Of a stretch of 35,280 nt of DNA, positions 23,316 through 30,558 are shown one piece after another (positions within the stretch are counted from its first letter, which is position 1; every line of letters starts with the position of its first letter). A program made the position numbers and the translations under genes. Source of the DNA: Flavisolibacter sp. (GTDB lineage Bacteria; Bacteroidota; Bacteroidia; Chitinophagales; Chitinophagaceae); NCBI GenBank assembly GCA_028288675.1, contig JAQBNG010000198.1, positions 1 to 35,280 of the forward strand, given 5' to 3'. The notes beneath the pieces were generated by a model. That model had not been told where the DNA came from and searched no databases. It worked only from the letters and a program-made list of their open reading frames with translations.

Positions 23316-24059
23316 TTAAGAGGTAGGAAGATTATTTGCGATGATTCTGTTTCTTACATACGTGGAAGCAATAGCTAAAACCTGCGGTGGATTTAGGGCA
23401 CCATCAAGAGCATTTGCAGTATTAGCACCAAGAGGAGCCAGGGAAGCAAGGTCAGCAAATGAGCCGTTACTGATTAAATCACGGATTAATGCCGCATGGC
23501 GGGCTTCTACAGAAACAATCTTTCCTGCTAAGGTCAGGTAGTCTGCACTTACAAGTAATTTACCTGCGCCATTGTAGGCTGCTACACCAAGGTCTTCAAA
23601 TGCTTTTGCAGTAGCTAATACACTGTCGCGGCTGCTGAAGTTGATCGAAGAAAAATCTACATCCAAACCCTGGATCGCACTTGTACCAAGAGCTGCTTTA
23701 AAAAATTCACGGTGGGCAATTTCGTGGTCTCGGATGTCTTTCAGGTATTCACCTTCGAGGGCATTCATCCCGGAATAAGGGGTAGCCATTACCTGTGTGT
23801 AAAAGGCGGCTTCCAATTGCTCTAAAGCATAGGCATAGTTAAGAATACCAATGTCGCCACTACCTAAGTTTACGCCATCTGTACCACTACCATCATCATC
23901 TCTGACGCAGCCTGTAAGGCCAACACCACTAATCACTAATGCAGATGCACCGGCCATCCCGGAAAAACGTAAAAACTTTCTGCGTGAAAGTTCCTTTTGA
24001 GCAAGATCGTCAAGTAGCGTCCGGTCTCCCTCTTTTTTTGTGCGATTCAAAATTTCCAT
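23316..24059 (-). CDS. Ferritin-like domain lipoprotein with a Tat signal (first of a tandem pair)
   Basis: A 247-aa protein with a strong twin-arginine signal SRRKFLRFSG at about 26-35, followed by a hydrophobic stretch and a lipobox (GVGLTGC, C at about 51), which suggests export as a folded, metal-loaded lipoprotein. The ferritin-like four-helix domain carries the expected ligands: YALEQLEAAFY, IRDHEIAHREFF, AFEDLGVAAY and VEARHAALIRDL. It is paralogous to the next gene along the same strand. No TAnnTTTG box is obvious in the 258 nt upstream, so a different sigma factor is possible. The tatA gene in this window supplies one translocon component. Confidence 0.85.
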   Translation of the reverse strand: MEILNRTKKEGDRTLLDDLAQKELSRRKFLRFSGMAGASALVISGVGLTGCVRDDDGSGTDGVNLGSGDIGILNYAYALEQLEAAFYTQVMATPYSGMNALEGEYLKDIRDHEIAHREFFKAALGTSAIQGLDVDFSSINFSSRDSVLATAKAFEDLGVAAYNGAGKLLVSADYLTLAGKIVSVEARHAALIRDLISNGSFADLASLAPLGANTANALDGALNPPQVLAIASTYVRNRIIANNLPTS

Positions 24060-24262
24060 ACGTAATGTTTAAGGGTGAGAAATTAGATTCTCGTTAGTAA
24101 AAAGGTCTTCATTTGTTTAAGAATGACATTAGTTACGTAAACATTTGTGCCCATAGATTTATAGTATGAAAGTTTTTTATGTTGAGGTAATTAATTCGTT
24201 TACCCAAATTGTTCAAACAATACATTTGTTTTAATACCGGGATGTAGAATAAACGATACAAT

Positions 24263-24298
24263 AAAAAAAGCATCACGTTATGGCGTGATGCTTTTTTT
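24263..24298. terminator. Perfect 15-bp bidirectional terminator
   Basis: AAAAAAAGCATCACG (24263-24277) and CGTGATGCTTTTTTT (24284-24298) are perfect complements around a 6-nt loop. It ends the DUF2911 transcript (minus strand) 20 nt after its stop and insulates the ferritin-like pair. Confidence 0.92.
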
Positions 24299-24317
24299 AT
24301 AATGGACGAGATAAAAT

Positions 24318-25154
24318 TTATTTCAGTGTAGCCAATAGCTTTTCATTTAAGGCTACATAATCATCGTTCTTTTGTTCCTTAGCTAACTCAATAGATTTGT
24401 TAGCAATCTTTTTTGCTTCCTCTTTTTTACCCTGCTTTGCTAAAGCGTTCGCTTTCTGATGATAAACCCAAAACGCTTTTGGGTTTTGCTCAATGGCTTT
24501 ATCAAGCCAGGTAATAGCCTGGGTTAGGTCTTTACCATTATCCATATAATACATAGCGGCGTTAAAGTAAGGACGACTGTCTGTACTCATAAGACTATTG
24601 ATCTGTGCCATCACTTTCGTATCCACATCGGTTGAAATTGGCAGCGTTACCAGTGTTTTATCCCATACGATAGTAAGGTCGATACTTGTTGCTTTTACGT
24701 TGTGAAACTGCATGCTGAATGATTCAAACGAATTAGGCAGCGGTGAAGGCTTCACATTTACACGAACAACATCCATTTCCTGTTTGTAAGCTGCAGGGCT
24801 TGTTACATCGGTTTGTTTGCTGATAATAAGAGTCCAGGCATCTTTTTCAGGAATAGAAAGCAGGCCATATTTACCGGCCGGAACTTTAGTGCCGCCAATT
24901 ATTACTTCATCACTAAAATTAAGTATAGTAGCGCTGTTAGCGCCGGTGCGCCATACTTTGCCATAAGGCACAAGGTCACCAAAAATTTTACGTCCTTTCA
25001 TGCCAGGGCGGGAATACGTAAGTTCAATGGAACCAAGGCCGAAATCCTGCTTAATGGTTTGGGTAGGAGAGGGGGCTGGTGTTTTTAGCGGTTGCGCATG
25101 TACTGCAAAGGAAGCAGTGATAATTCCCGCACATAGAAGCAATTTCTGTATCAT
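24318..25154 (-). CDS. Secreted DUF2911 protein with C-terminal TPR-like helices
   Basis: A 278-aa exported protein. The DUF2911 domain covers about 28-165: QDFGLGSIELTYSRPGMKGR, LVPYGKVWRTGANSATIL and VPAGKYGLLSIPEKDAWTLI are the core motifs. The C-terminal 90 residues form TPR-like helices (YFNAAMYYMDNGKDLTQAIT, ALAKQGKKEEAKKIANKSIE). The frame extends to a TTG at 25175, but that codon lies inside the promoter box. The ATG at 25154 gives MIQKLLLCAGIITASFAVHA, a good signal peptide, and is chosen. The molecular function of DUF2911 is unknown; such proteins are common in Bacteroidota. Monocistronic. Confidence 0.88.
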   Translation of the reverse strand: MIQKLLLCAGIITASFAVHAQPLKTPAPSPTQTIKQDFGLGSIELTYSRPGMKGRKIFGDLVPYGKVWRTGANSATILNFSDEVIIGGTKVPAGKYGLLSIPEKDAWTLIISKQTDVTSPAAYKQEMDVVRVNVKPSPLPNSFESFSMQFHNVKATSIDLTIVWDKTLVTLPISTDVDTKVMAQINSLMSTDSRPYFNAAMYYMDNGKDLTQAITWLDKAIEQNPKAFWVYHQKANALAKQGKKEEAKKIANKSIELAKEQKNDDYVALNEKLLATLK

Positions 25155-25172
25155 ACTGTTAGAGGTTTTGGG

Positions 25173-25180
25173 CAAAGATA
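25173..25180 (-). promoter_or_regulatory. Bacteroidota-type -7 box of the DUF2911 gene
   Basis: Minus strand TATCTTTG matches TAnnTTTG exactly, 18 nt upstream of the ATG at 25154. A weak TTTA lies 20 nt further upstream. The box decides against the alternative TTG start. Confidence 0.6.
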
Positions 25181-25215
25181 AAGAACTGCTATGCTTATTG
25201 TAAAGGTTGATTACT

Positions 25216-25381
25216 GTGGAATGTAAAACCGCAGAATATAAAATATAAAATTTAAAACTGTTATCACTTTGGTAGTAGAAGCCTTACTTTTTCAAACTGC
25301 TGCCTGAAAGGTTTCTTATTTAAAAAAGGGGTTTATCTGATTTTTACATTCTGTTGTTTTATATTCTACATTTTATATTTC
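25216..25381. repeat. Inverted pair of GAATRTAAAA-type quasi-repeats (pair C)
   Basis: The left arm (25216-25258) holds GAATGTAAAAC and AGAATATAAAATATAAAATT. The right arm (25342-25381) is an imperfect complement: TTTTACATTCTG, TTTTATATTCTACATTTTAT. The right arm ends 7 nt from the stop of the lipoprotein gene. It is AT-rich, so some similarity may be by chance, but GAATGTAAAA and AGAATATAAAA occur in exact inverted form. Confidence 0.4.
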
Positions 25382-25387
25382 TTCCGC

Positions 25388-25954
25388 TTATTCATTTACA
25401 TCGTCAATATATAACCTATAACTTCCTTTTACCTCTCCACCACCATTTTTGTCCCATACCCGGTAGTGAATAATGAAGTAATCAATATCCCGCCGTGTTT
25501 TACTAATAATAGCCTGGAGGTAAACACGACTTATGCCACCCTTACCAACAACAGGCATCTTGTGAAAAAGGCTGGGTATATTGACTACCGGTTCGCCTTT
25601 ATCAGTTACAACTTCCTGGGATGCATCCATAGATGTTTTTCGATTATCTGCCAGCCAGTTTTTATCAAATTCCAGGTTTAAATAAATAGAATCTCCTAAT
25701 GAAATCGTGTTAGTTCTTGGTAGCAGGCTTCCGTTTTCAAAAGATAAGTAAGCACGGGCTATTTTTATTTTTCCCGATTCATGCACAATAATGTTATGCA
25801 GTATTTCGCCTTTACTATTTGTTGCAATACTATCTGCGATTGCAGTATTTCTATTTTGAATGGCGGCTTTTTTTGTATTGTCCTCTTTTGCAGGATTATT
25901 GCAGGCATACAAGCCTAAGATAGTTTGCAGCCAAAGCAGCAGCAACATTTTCAT
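25388..25954 (-). CDS. Hypothetical lipoprotein
   Basis: A 188-aa protein of unknown function. The N-terminus MKMLLLLWLQTILGLYACNN is a lipoprotein signal with cysteine at 18 (LYAC). A polar linker (25-50) precedes a beta-rich domain (about 55-185: IIVHESGKIKIARAYLSFEN, TISLGDSIYLNLEFDKNWL, YFIIHYRVWDKNGGGEVKGS), which could be an immunoglobulin-like or jelly-roll fold. Probable -7 box TATCTTTT lies shortly upstream. It stands alone, with gaps of more than 200 nt on both sides. I do not recognise a family. Confidence 0.75.
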   Translation of the reverse strand: MKMLLLLWLQTILGLYACNNPAKEDNTKKAAIQNRNTAIADSIATNSKGEILHNIIVHESGKIKIARAYLSFENGSLLPRTNTISLGDSIYLNLEFDKNWLADNRKTSMDASQEVVTDKGEPVVNIPSLFHKMPVVGKGGISRVYLQAIISKTRRDIDYFIIHYRVWDKNGGGEVKGSYRLYIDDVNE

Positions 25955-26296
25955 AAAATGATTTGAGAGGAAAAGATAGCGAAATGCAAACAGCTTGCGG
26001 GTGGAAGGAGCTTTTAAAACAAAACCCGAAAAAGCAGAAAGTGATCCGGTGTAATCTTATGAACTAAGGCGGTTGGCTTGGTTCTTCCGGATATTAGATT
26101 AGATGGATTTCTCTGCCCGTGCGGGTTGTACGAACTGTTATGGGAATGAAAAGAACTACGGTTTAAAAATCCAATATAGCGACAGAAGGGTTAATAAAAT
26201 TTTGATTAGGGTACTTACTGTATAGGGAACGGATTATGGTTTTTTACAACCAGGATTTGAATTTCATTAAGTTCCCTCTGCGCTTATTGGAAAAGC
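25955..26296. other. Intergenic gap of 342 nt
   Basis: Apart from the presumed promoter of the lipoprotein gene near 25971-25980, I see no open frame of coding quality, no strong stem and no repeat here. Confidence 0.4.
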
Positions 26297-26620
26297 TCAT
26301 TTTAAAACGACTTTGCCTCCTTTTATACTTTCATCATTTTGGAATGCATCGTATAAATAAGTGCCCTTCGTAAGGCCTTCTACTGTTAGTTTATCATTTT
26401 TCTTTAGCTGTGTTTGATAAATTAATTTCCCTTCCAGGTCAAACAAATAAAACTGGAGCGTAGCCTGGTTAACAGAACTGATAGTGATGCTGCCCTCGTT
26501 ATCAGGTGTGGGATATACTTTAACGGTATCGGTTGCTTTGTAAAATTTTACCGGAACTACATCAACTGTATTTTGAAAATTGCCTGACGAAACAATTAGT
26601 AACAGGGAAAGTAGTTTCAT
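26297..26620 (-). CDS. Mini-protein consisting almost only of a T9SS type A sorting domain
   Basis: A 107-aa protein. The signal peptide MKLLSLLLIVSSGNFQ is followed by about 20 residues and then a typical type IX secretion C-terminal domain: VYPTPDNEGSITISS, LQFYLFDLEGKLIYQTQL, LTVEGLTKGTYLYDAF and KGGKVVLK at the very end. Normally this domain ends a large secreted cargo protein; here there is almost no cargo. The frame extends upstream to 26647, overlapping the previous gene, but the ATG at 26620, 11 nt after that gene's stop, gives the clean signal peptide. It is very likely co-transcribed with the beta-barrel protein. It could be a regulator, decoy or surface peptide. Confidence 0.8.
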   Translation of the reverse strand: MKLLSLLLIVSSGNFQNTVDVVPVKFYKATDTVKVYPTPDNEGSITISSVNQATLQFYLFDLEGKLIYQTQLKKNDKLTVEGLTKGTYLYDAFQNDESIKGGKVVLK

Positions 26621-26631
26621 AGATTGATTAT

Positions 26632-27597
26632 TTACCATTTTGGACATCCCATGCCGGCTGCATCGCTGTTATCAAACAGCCTCCATCCAAAGCGAAGGAT
26701 AGAAGAAAAGTAGGAGTCCTTGTTCTTAGTGTTACCACGTTGTTCTCCAATGAAAAATGTTCCTCCCTGGCTAGATGGACCAGAGTTGAGCTTGTTATTT
26801 TGAACCGTCTTTGCTATTACGGCGTTTTCCGGTGTCAGGTATTTATCATATAAAGCCGGATTAATGTAATCATTGCTTAAATCATCAACATAGTCGGTGA
26901 AGGTTTTACGGTGCATAACTTCAAATCCTAAGTACATATTTTCTTTTGCATACCATTTTATACCCATGCCAAGAGGTATTTCCATTGATGTAAGTTTGTA
27001 GCGTGGCCTTTCAGGGTATTCAGTCATACCTTGTCCTTCAATCTGTAGTGGCTCCAGGTCAACCCAACGTGTAGTTCCGTTTGGCGAGCGGTATTGTGTT
27101 TGTGGTTTGAATTTAAATATGCCTAACCCGACAACACCATATGGACGAACTTTTCCTTTTAATTCCTCATACTCTTCGAAGAAAACAGTAGGATAAAATT
27201 CAACGGCTCCATATGCTTCCAAAAGTGAAGAGCGGAAGGAAAGGTTACGCACATAGCGGTAAGTTTCAGCGCCTCCTTTTTCTTTAATTAGTGAATCAGC
27301 GCCTTCCAGAACTCCATGATTAAGGGCTATTCTAAAGCCCAGCCATTCAGTGGGGTGATAGCTTATAAAAAGCCCTTTTGCCATTTTTGTTACAGGCAGG
27401 TTTACATCTTTTACAAAGTAAGTTCCCTTACCAAGGCCGCCACCCAAGTCGCCTAAAAAGATAAGTGGTCCAAGACCGAGGCCCACCTCGAATTTGCCAT
27501 TAGCGGTTGCGATGGATTGTGCTTTGGAAAAAAATGCACAAAGAGAAAGTGTGCAGATAAGTACGGTTGTTCTTACAACTTGTACAGTTCGTGTCAT
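26632..27597 (-). CDS. Outer-membrane beta-barrel protein (DUF6089/PorG-like)
   Basis: A 321-aa exported protein (signal peptide ending FFSKAQ). Alternating hydrophobic strands and the early motif FEVGLGLGPLIFLGDLGGG, then LFISYHPTEWLGFRIALNHG and LEGADSLI, resemble the DUF6089 group, which includes the T9SS outer-membrane protein PorG. YGVVGLGIFKFKP and SSILRFGWRLFDN look like further barrel strands. The end AAGMGCPKW is a cysteine-containing tail. The assignment to PorG itself is not secure; a generic outer-membrane beta-barrel is the safe call. The next gene on the same strand encodes a bare T9SS sorting domain, which fits a T9SS link. Confidence 0.72.
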   Translation of the reverse strand: MTRTVQVVRTTVLICTLSLCAFFSKAQSIATANGKFEVGLGLGPLIFLGDLGGGLGKGTYFVKDVNLPVTKMAKGLFISYHPTEWLGFRIALNHGVLEGADSLIKEKGGAETYRYVRNLSFRSSLLEAYGAVEFYPTVFFEEYEELKGKVRPYGVVGLGIFKFKPQTQYRSPNGTTRWVDLEPLQIEGQGMTEYPERPRYKLTSMEIPLGMGIKWYAKENMYLGFEVMHRKTFTDYVDDLSNDYINPALYDKYLTPENAVIAKTVQNNKLNSGPSSQGGTFFIGEQRGNTKNKDSYFSSILRFGWRLFDNSDAAGMGCPKW

Positions 27598-27635
27598 AAG
27601 GATGGATTTGTTTTAACAGGATTGGGATTACAACA

Positions 27636-27666
27636 CGAAAGTATAAGACCATACTTTAAATTGCAA
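27636..27666 (-). promoter_or_regulatory. Promoter of the beta-barrel/T9SS-domain pair
   Basis: Minus strand TTG (27666-27664), 20 nt, then TACTTTCG (27643-27636), one mismatch from TAnnTTTG, about 39 nt upstream of the ATG at 27597. Confidence 0.55.
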
Positions 27667-27725
27667 GCGGTAGTAGAAAAATTTTAAAAGTCAAGGGTTT
27701 GTACACACTGCGTTTCGTGGATATA

Positions 27726-28175
27726 CTACGTAGTTTTTAGCATGTAAATGTGCGGTATGCCATCCTCTATATAACCCTCGCCGATTTGAAAAAATCCAAA
27801 CGATTCATAGAATTTTCTGAGATAAAGTTGTGCCCCGATCTTTAGCGGGACGGCCCCGAATAATTGGTAAGCAGTGTTAATAGATTCCTTCATTAGTTCT
27901 TTACCAGCACCTGTGCCGCGTACGGATGGAGAAGTAACAACACGGCCGATTGAAGGTTCTTTATAAATAACATCGGGAGGAACAAGGCGGGTATAAGCAA
28001 CTAATTTGTTATCAGTAAACCCAAGCAGGTGATAAGATGCCTGGTCTTTATCATCCGCATCCTGAAACAGGCAGTTTTGTTCCACTACAAAAACTTCATT
28101 ACGTAGTTGGAGCGCAGCATATAATTCGTCGGGCTTTAGCTCGTAAAAAGGCTTTAATATCCACTGTATGTGCAT
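27726..28175 (-). CDS. GNAT acetyltransferase, ElaA-like
   Basis: A 149-aa cytoplasmic protein expected to move an acetyl group from acetyl-CoA to an unknown amine. The start IQWILKPFYELKPDELYAAL and LRNEVFVVEQNCLFQDADDK are typical of the ElaA group, and the acetyl-CoA loop is seen as GRVVTSPSVRGTGAGKELM; a C-terminal strand-helix FYESFGFFQIGEGYIEDGIP follows. The frame extends to 28232, but the extra 19 residues are translated from the AATAGGCAAT quasi-repeats upstream. The ATG at 28175 gives the family length and is chosen. Confidence 0.87.
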   Translation of the reverse strand: MHIQWILKPFYELKPDELYAALQLRNEVFVVEQNCLFQDADDKDQASYHLLGFTDNKLVAYTRLVPPDVIYKEPSIGRVVTSPSVRGTGAGKELMKESINTAYQLFGAVPLKIGAQLYLRKFYESFGFFQIGEGYIEDGIPHIYMLKTT

Positions 28176-28186
28176 CCGCAAATTTA

Positions 28187-28320
28187 GCAATGTGTAATAG
28201 GCAATAGGCAATGTGTAATAGGGAATAGGCAATAAACAACTGGCAAAGTAATTAACAAAACGGAAATCTAATAATACGCTTCTGGAGCCATTCCCGTTGC
28301 TTATTGCCTATTGCCTATTC
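28187..28320. repeat. Inverted pair of AATAGGCAAT quasi-repeats (pair D)
   Basis: The left arm (28187-28234) is GCAATGTGTAATAGGCAATA followed by further copies, with GCAATGTGTAATAG present twice (28187 and 28207). The right arm 28301-28320 (TTATTGCCTATTGCCTATTC) is its complement. The left arm starts 11 nt upstream of the acetyltransferase ATG; the right arm ends 5 nt from the M28 stop. Between them are 66 nt with no visible feature. Confidence 0.7.
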
Positions 28321-28325
28321 TTTCC

Positions 28326-29675
28326 TCATCTTCCAACTGCAGGAACAACTGGCAAACTTTCATTGCCTGTTGCTGTTACAGCCTGTACAGCAAAAAAATA
28401 ATTGTCTTTTGAATAAGGTATTGTAGTAGAAAGTTGAGAAGTAAATATTTTCTTTTGCCATACCGGCGATGTGGTTTCCCGCATTAAAATATAGTAACCC
28501 GTTGGCTTGCCGTTTTTGGGCGCTTTCCAGCTAAGCGTTGTGGAGTTGGTAAGATTTTTCACATCTACCAAAACCGTTTGCGGTACCGATGAAGCTTTTG
28601 CCAAATTGGCCAGCGTCGCTAAGTTTATACCTGTGTTTTTACGCAGGTATTCAAAGTCCATGAACTCAATAAGGTCGCCATAGACGATGCCTTTTTCTGT
28701 GCGAAGGTCCTGGTGTTGATGGTTATAGTTTTCATTCATTTCAGTAATGCGAACGGCGGCAAAGCCACGTTGCACAAAAGGCGTATGATCGCCGCCGCGA
28801 AGAAAGCGGTCGTTTCGATAAACCATCACTACATCTAAATTTTCTACATAGCGTTCACCTACTTCTTTCAGGTAGCGGGCCAGCTGCCTTGTTTTCCCAT
28901 CATTCTCTAAACCAAGGCTGCGAATGTTTTGAAAAGCACGGCCGGTATCCTGTACAGAAAAGGCTTCGCTAAACACACGAACCTTTGTATTGTCGATAAT
29001 GTTTGTTTCATTACTGTTATTGCTACCCATAATGTCGTTGTTCAACATCGCATCAATATTCCAGGCCTGTTTCTTTGCTTTTTCGGCCAAATATCCGGCA
29101 CCTAATAAACCTTGTTCTTCACCACTTACTGCCACAAAAATTATGGTGGCAGGAAAGCTTCGCTTACTCATAATTCTTGCACATTCCATAACCGCCGCTA
29201 CACCGCTGCCATCATCGTTTGCGCCTGGGGCGTCGGCGGTCTTATTCATTACATCGCTAACACGGCTATCTAAATGGCCGCTGATCAAATAAATACGGTC
29301 ATCGCTTGCATCTGTGCCTTTAAGTATCGCCATAGCATTACCTAAGTTAACTGCTGCACTTACCCTGCGCCCATCGGGTTGCAATGTAATAGTATCAACC
29401 ATTGCTGTTAATCTTCCACCGCTTTGTAAAGCAAATTCATTAAACTTTTGCACCACCCATTCTCTGGCGCCGCCAATGCCTTTCTTTTTATCTGTTGTAG
29501 TACTTATTGTACTGCGGGTACCAAAGCTTACCATCTTGTTGATATAGCTCTTCATTGAGTCGGGTGAAATTTCTTTAACCATCGCTTCTATTTCAGGGTC
29601 ACGCTGAATGATGGTTTGGGCGGAAGAAAGAGAAGTTATCGCGAGCAGGGTTACAATAAAAAGGCTTTTTTGCAT
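28326..29675 (-). CDS. Secreted M28-family zinc peptidase with C-terminal fibronectin-III-like domain
   Basis: A 449-aa exported aminopeptidase-type enzyme (signal peptide MQKSLFIVTLLAITSLSSAQ). The di-zinc site is complete: H134 in SGHLDSR, bridging D154 in GANDDGSGVAA, E186-E187 in SGEEQGLLGAGY, D214 in LNNDIMG, and a late histidine in NYNHQHQDL. After about residue 355 a beta-sandwich of fibronectin-III type follows (VDVKNLTNSTTLSWKAPKNG, YYILMRETTSPVWQKKIFTS). No T9SS sorting domain is seen, so it probably stays periplasmic. It probably clips N-terminal amino acids from peptides. It diverges from the signalling cluster. Confidence 0.9.
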   Translation of the reverse strand: MQKSLFIVTLLAITSLSSAQTIIQRDPEIEAMVKEISPDSMKSYINKMVSFGTRSTISTTTDKKKGIGGAREWVVQKFNEFALQSGGRLTAMVDTITLQPDGRRVSAAVNLGNAMAILKGTDASDDRIYLISGHLDSRVSDVMNKTADAPGANDDGSGVAAVMECARIMSKRSFPATIIFVAVSGEEQGLLGAGYLAEKAKKQAWNIDAMLNNDIMGSNNSNETNIIDNTKVRVFSEAFSVQDTGRAFQNIRSLGLENDGKTRQLARYLKEVGERYVENLDVVMVYRNDRFLRGGDHTPFVQRGFAAVRITEMNENYNHQHQDLRTEKGIVYGDLIEFMDFEYLRKNTGINLATLANLAKASSVPQTVLVDVKNLTNSTTLSWKAPKNGKPTGYYILMRETTSPVWQKKIFTSQLSTTIPYSKDNYFFAVQAVTATGNESLPVVPAVGR

Positions 29676-29997
29676 GTGCTGAATTTATTGGATAAAAATA
29701 AGAAGAGATGGGCATAGGCATTTGGTACATTTTATATTGCAGCACGATATAAGATTTTATTGAAAATCAGTCGCGGTACTACCGTTAGTTAAATACTATT
29801 TCTAACCTGCATATAGACAATATCCTTTTTTGGCTATGAACCTTTTAGCGGAGTCTTTCATTTAATTTTTTTTGATATACCAGCTCGACGTATAGTCTTT
29901 CTTACAATAAAAATGTTTTACGGATGAGTTGAATGAATTAAAGTAATTTACCCGGGTTTAAGTCCAATATAGTATTCTAAACCTATCATCAAAACCA
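29676..29997. other. Divergent intergenic region of 322 nt
   Basis: It lies between the M28 gene (-) and the first receiver gene (+) and must carry both promoters. I find no exact TAnnTTTG box, no stable stem and no ORF of coding quality. It is AT-rich throughout. Confidence 0.4.
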
Positions 29998-30501
29998 ATG
30001 ACAACAGCACTCACTAACTGCTCACAAAAGACACATTCCACTAAAAACATTCTGCTGGCAGATGACGACATTGATGATTGCAGCTTTTTCAAGGATGCAT
30101 TAGATGGATTGCAACAAGATACATGCCTTACCACAGTTACCGATGGGGAGCAGCTAATGAATCTTCTTCATACAAATGAGCCTTTACCGGATATAATCTT
30201 TCTGGACATAAACATGCCACGTAAAAACGGCTTTGAATGTTTATTAGAGATAAAGCGCCACAACAAACTGAAAGAACTCCCCATTATCATATTTACCACA
30301 ACCTTTGAACAAGGTGTTGTTGACCGGCTGTACAGAAGCGGGGCTCATTACTTCATATGTAAACCCCCGTCATTTTCGCATTTCAAAGAAGTAATACAGC
30401 AGGCATTAACACTTATAGAGAGGGAAAAGACAGCACAACCTCTTAAAGAGCACTTTGTACTTAAAGTAGATAAACGACCCGGTTTCTTACAGGCAAATTG
30501 A
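29998..30501 (+). CDS. Single-domain response regulator (Rcp1-like)
   Basis: A 167-aa stand-alone receiver. Phospho-acceptor D70 in IIFLDINMP, acidic residues D22-D24 in LLADDDIDD, T100 in IIIFTT, and K122 in FICKPPS match a functional CheY-type receiver. There is no output domain; the tail after about 145 is short and charged. Such regulators usually relay phosphate between kinases or act by protein binding. It is followed by a histidine kinase 57 nt downstream on the same strand. Confidence 0.9.
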   Translation: MTTALTNCSQKTHSTKNILLADDDIDDCSFFKDALDGLQQDTCLTTVTDGEQLMNLLHTNEPLPDIIFLDINMPRKNGFECLLEIKRHNKLKELPIIIFTTTFEQGVVDRLYRSGAHYFICKPPSFSHFKEVIQQALTLIEREKTAQPLKEHFVLKVDKRPGFLQAN

Positions 30502-30558
30502 AAAGTGCACCAGAGAAGTGTACAATTTATTTAGGTATAATAAAATGCAGATCCAACT

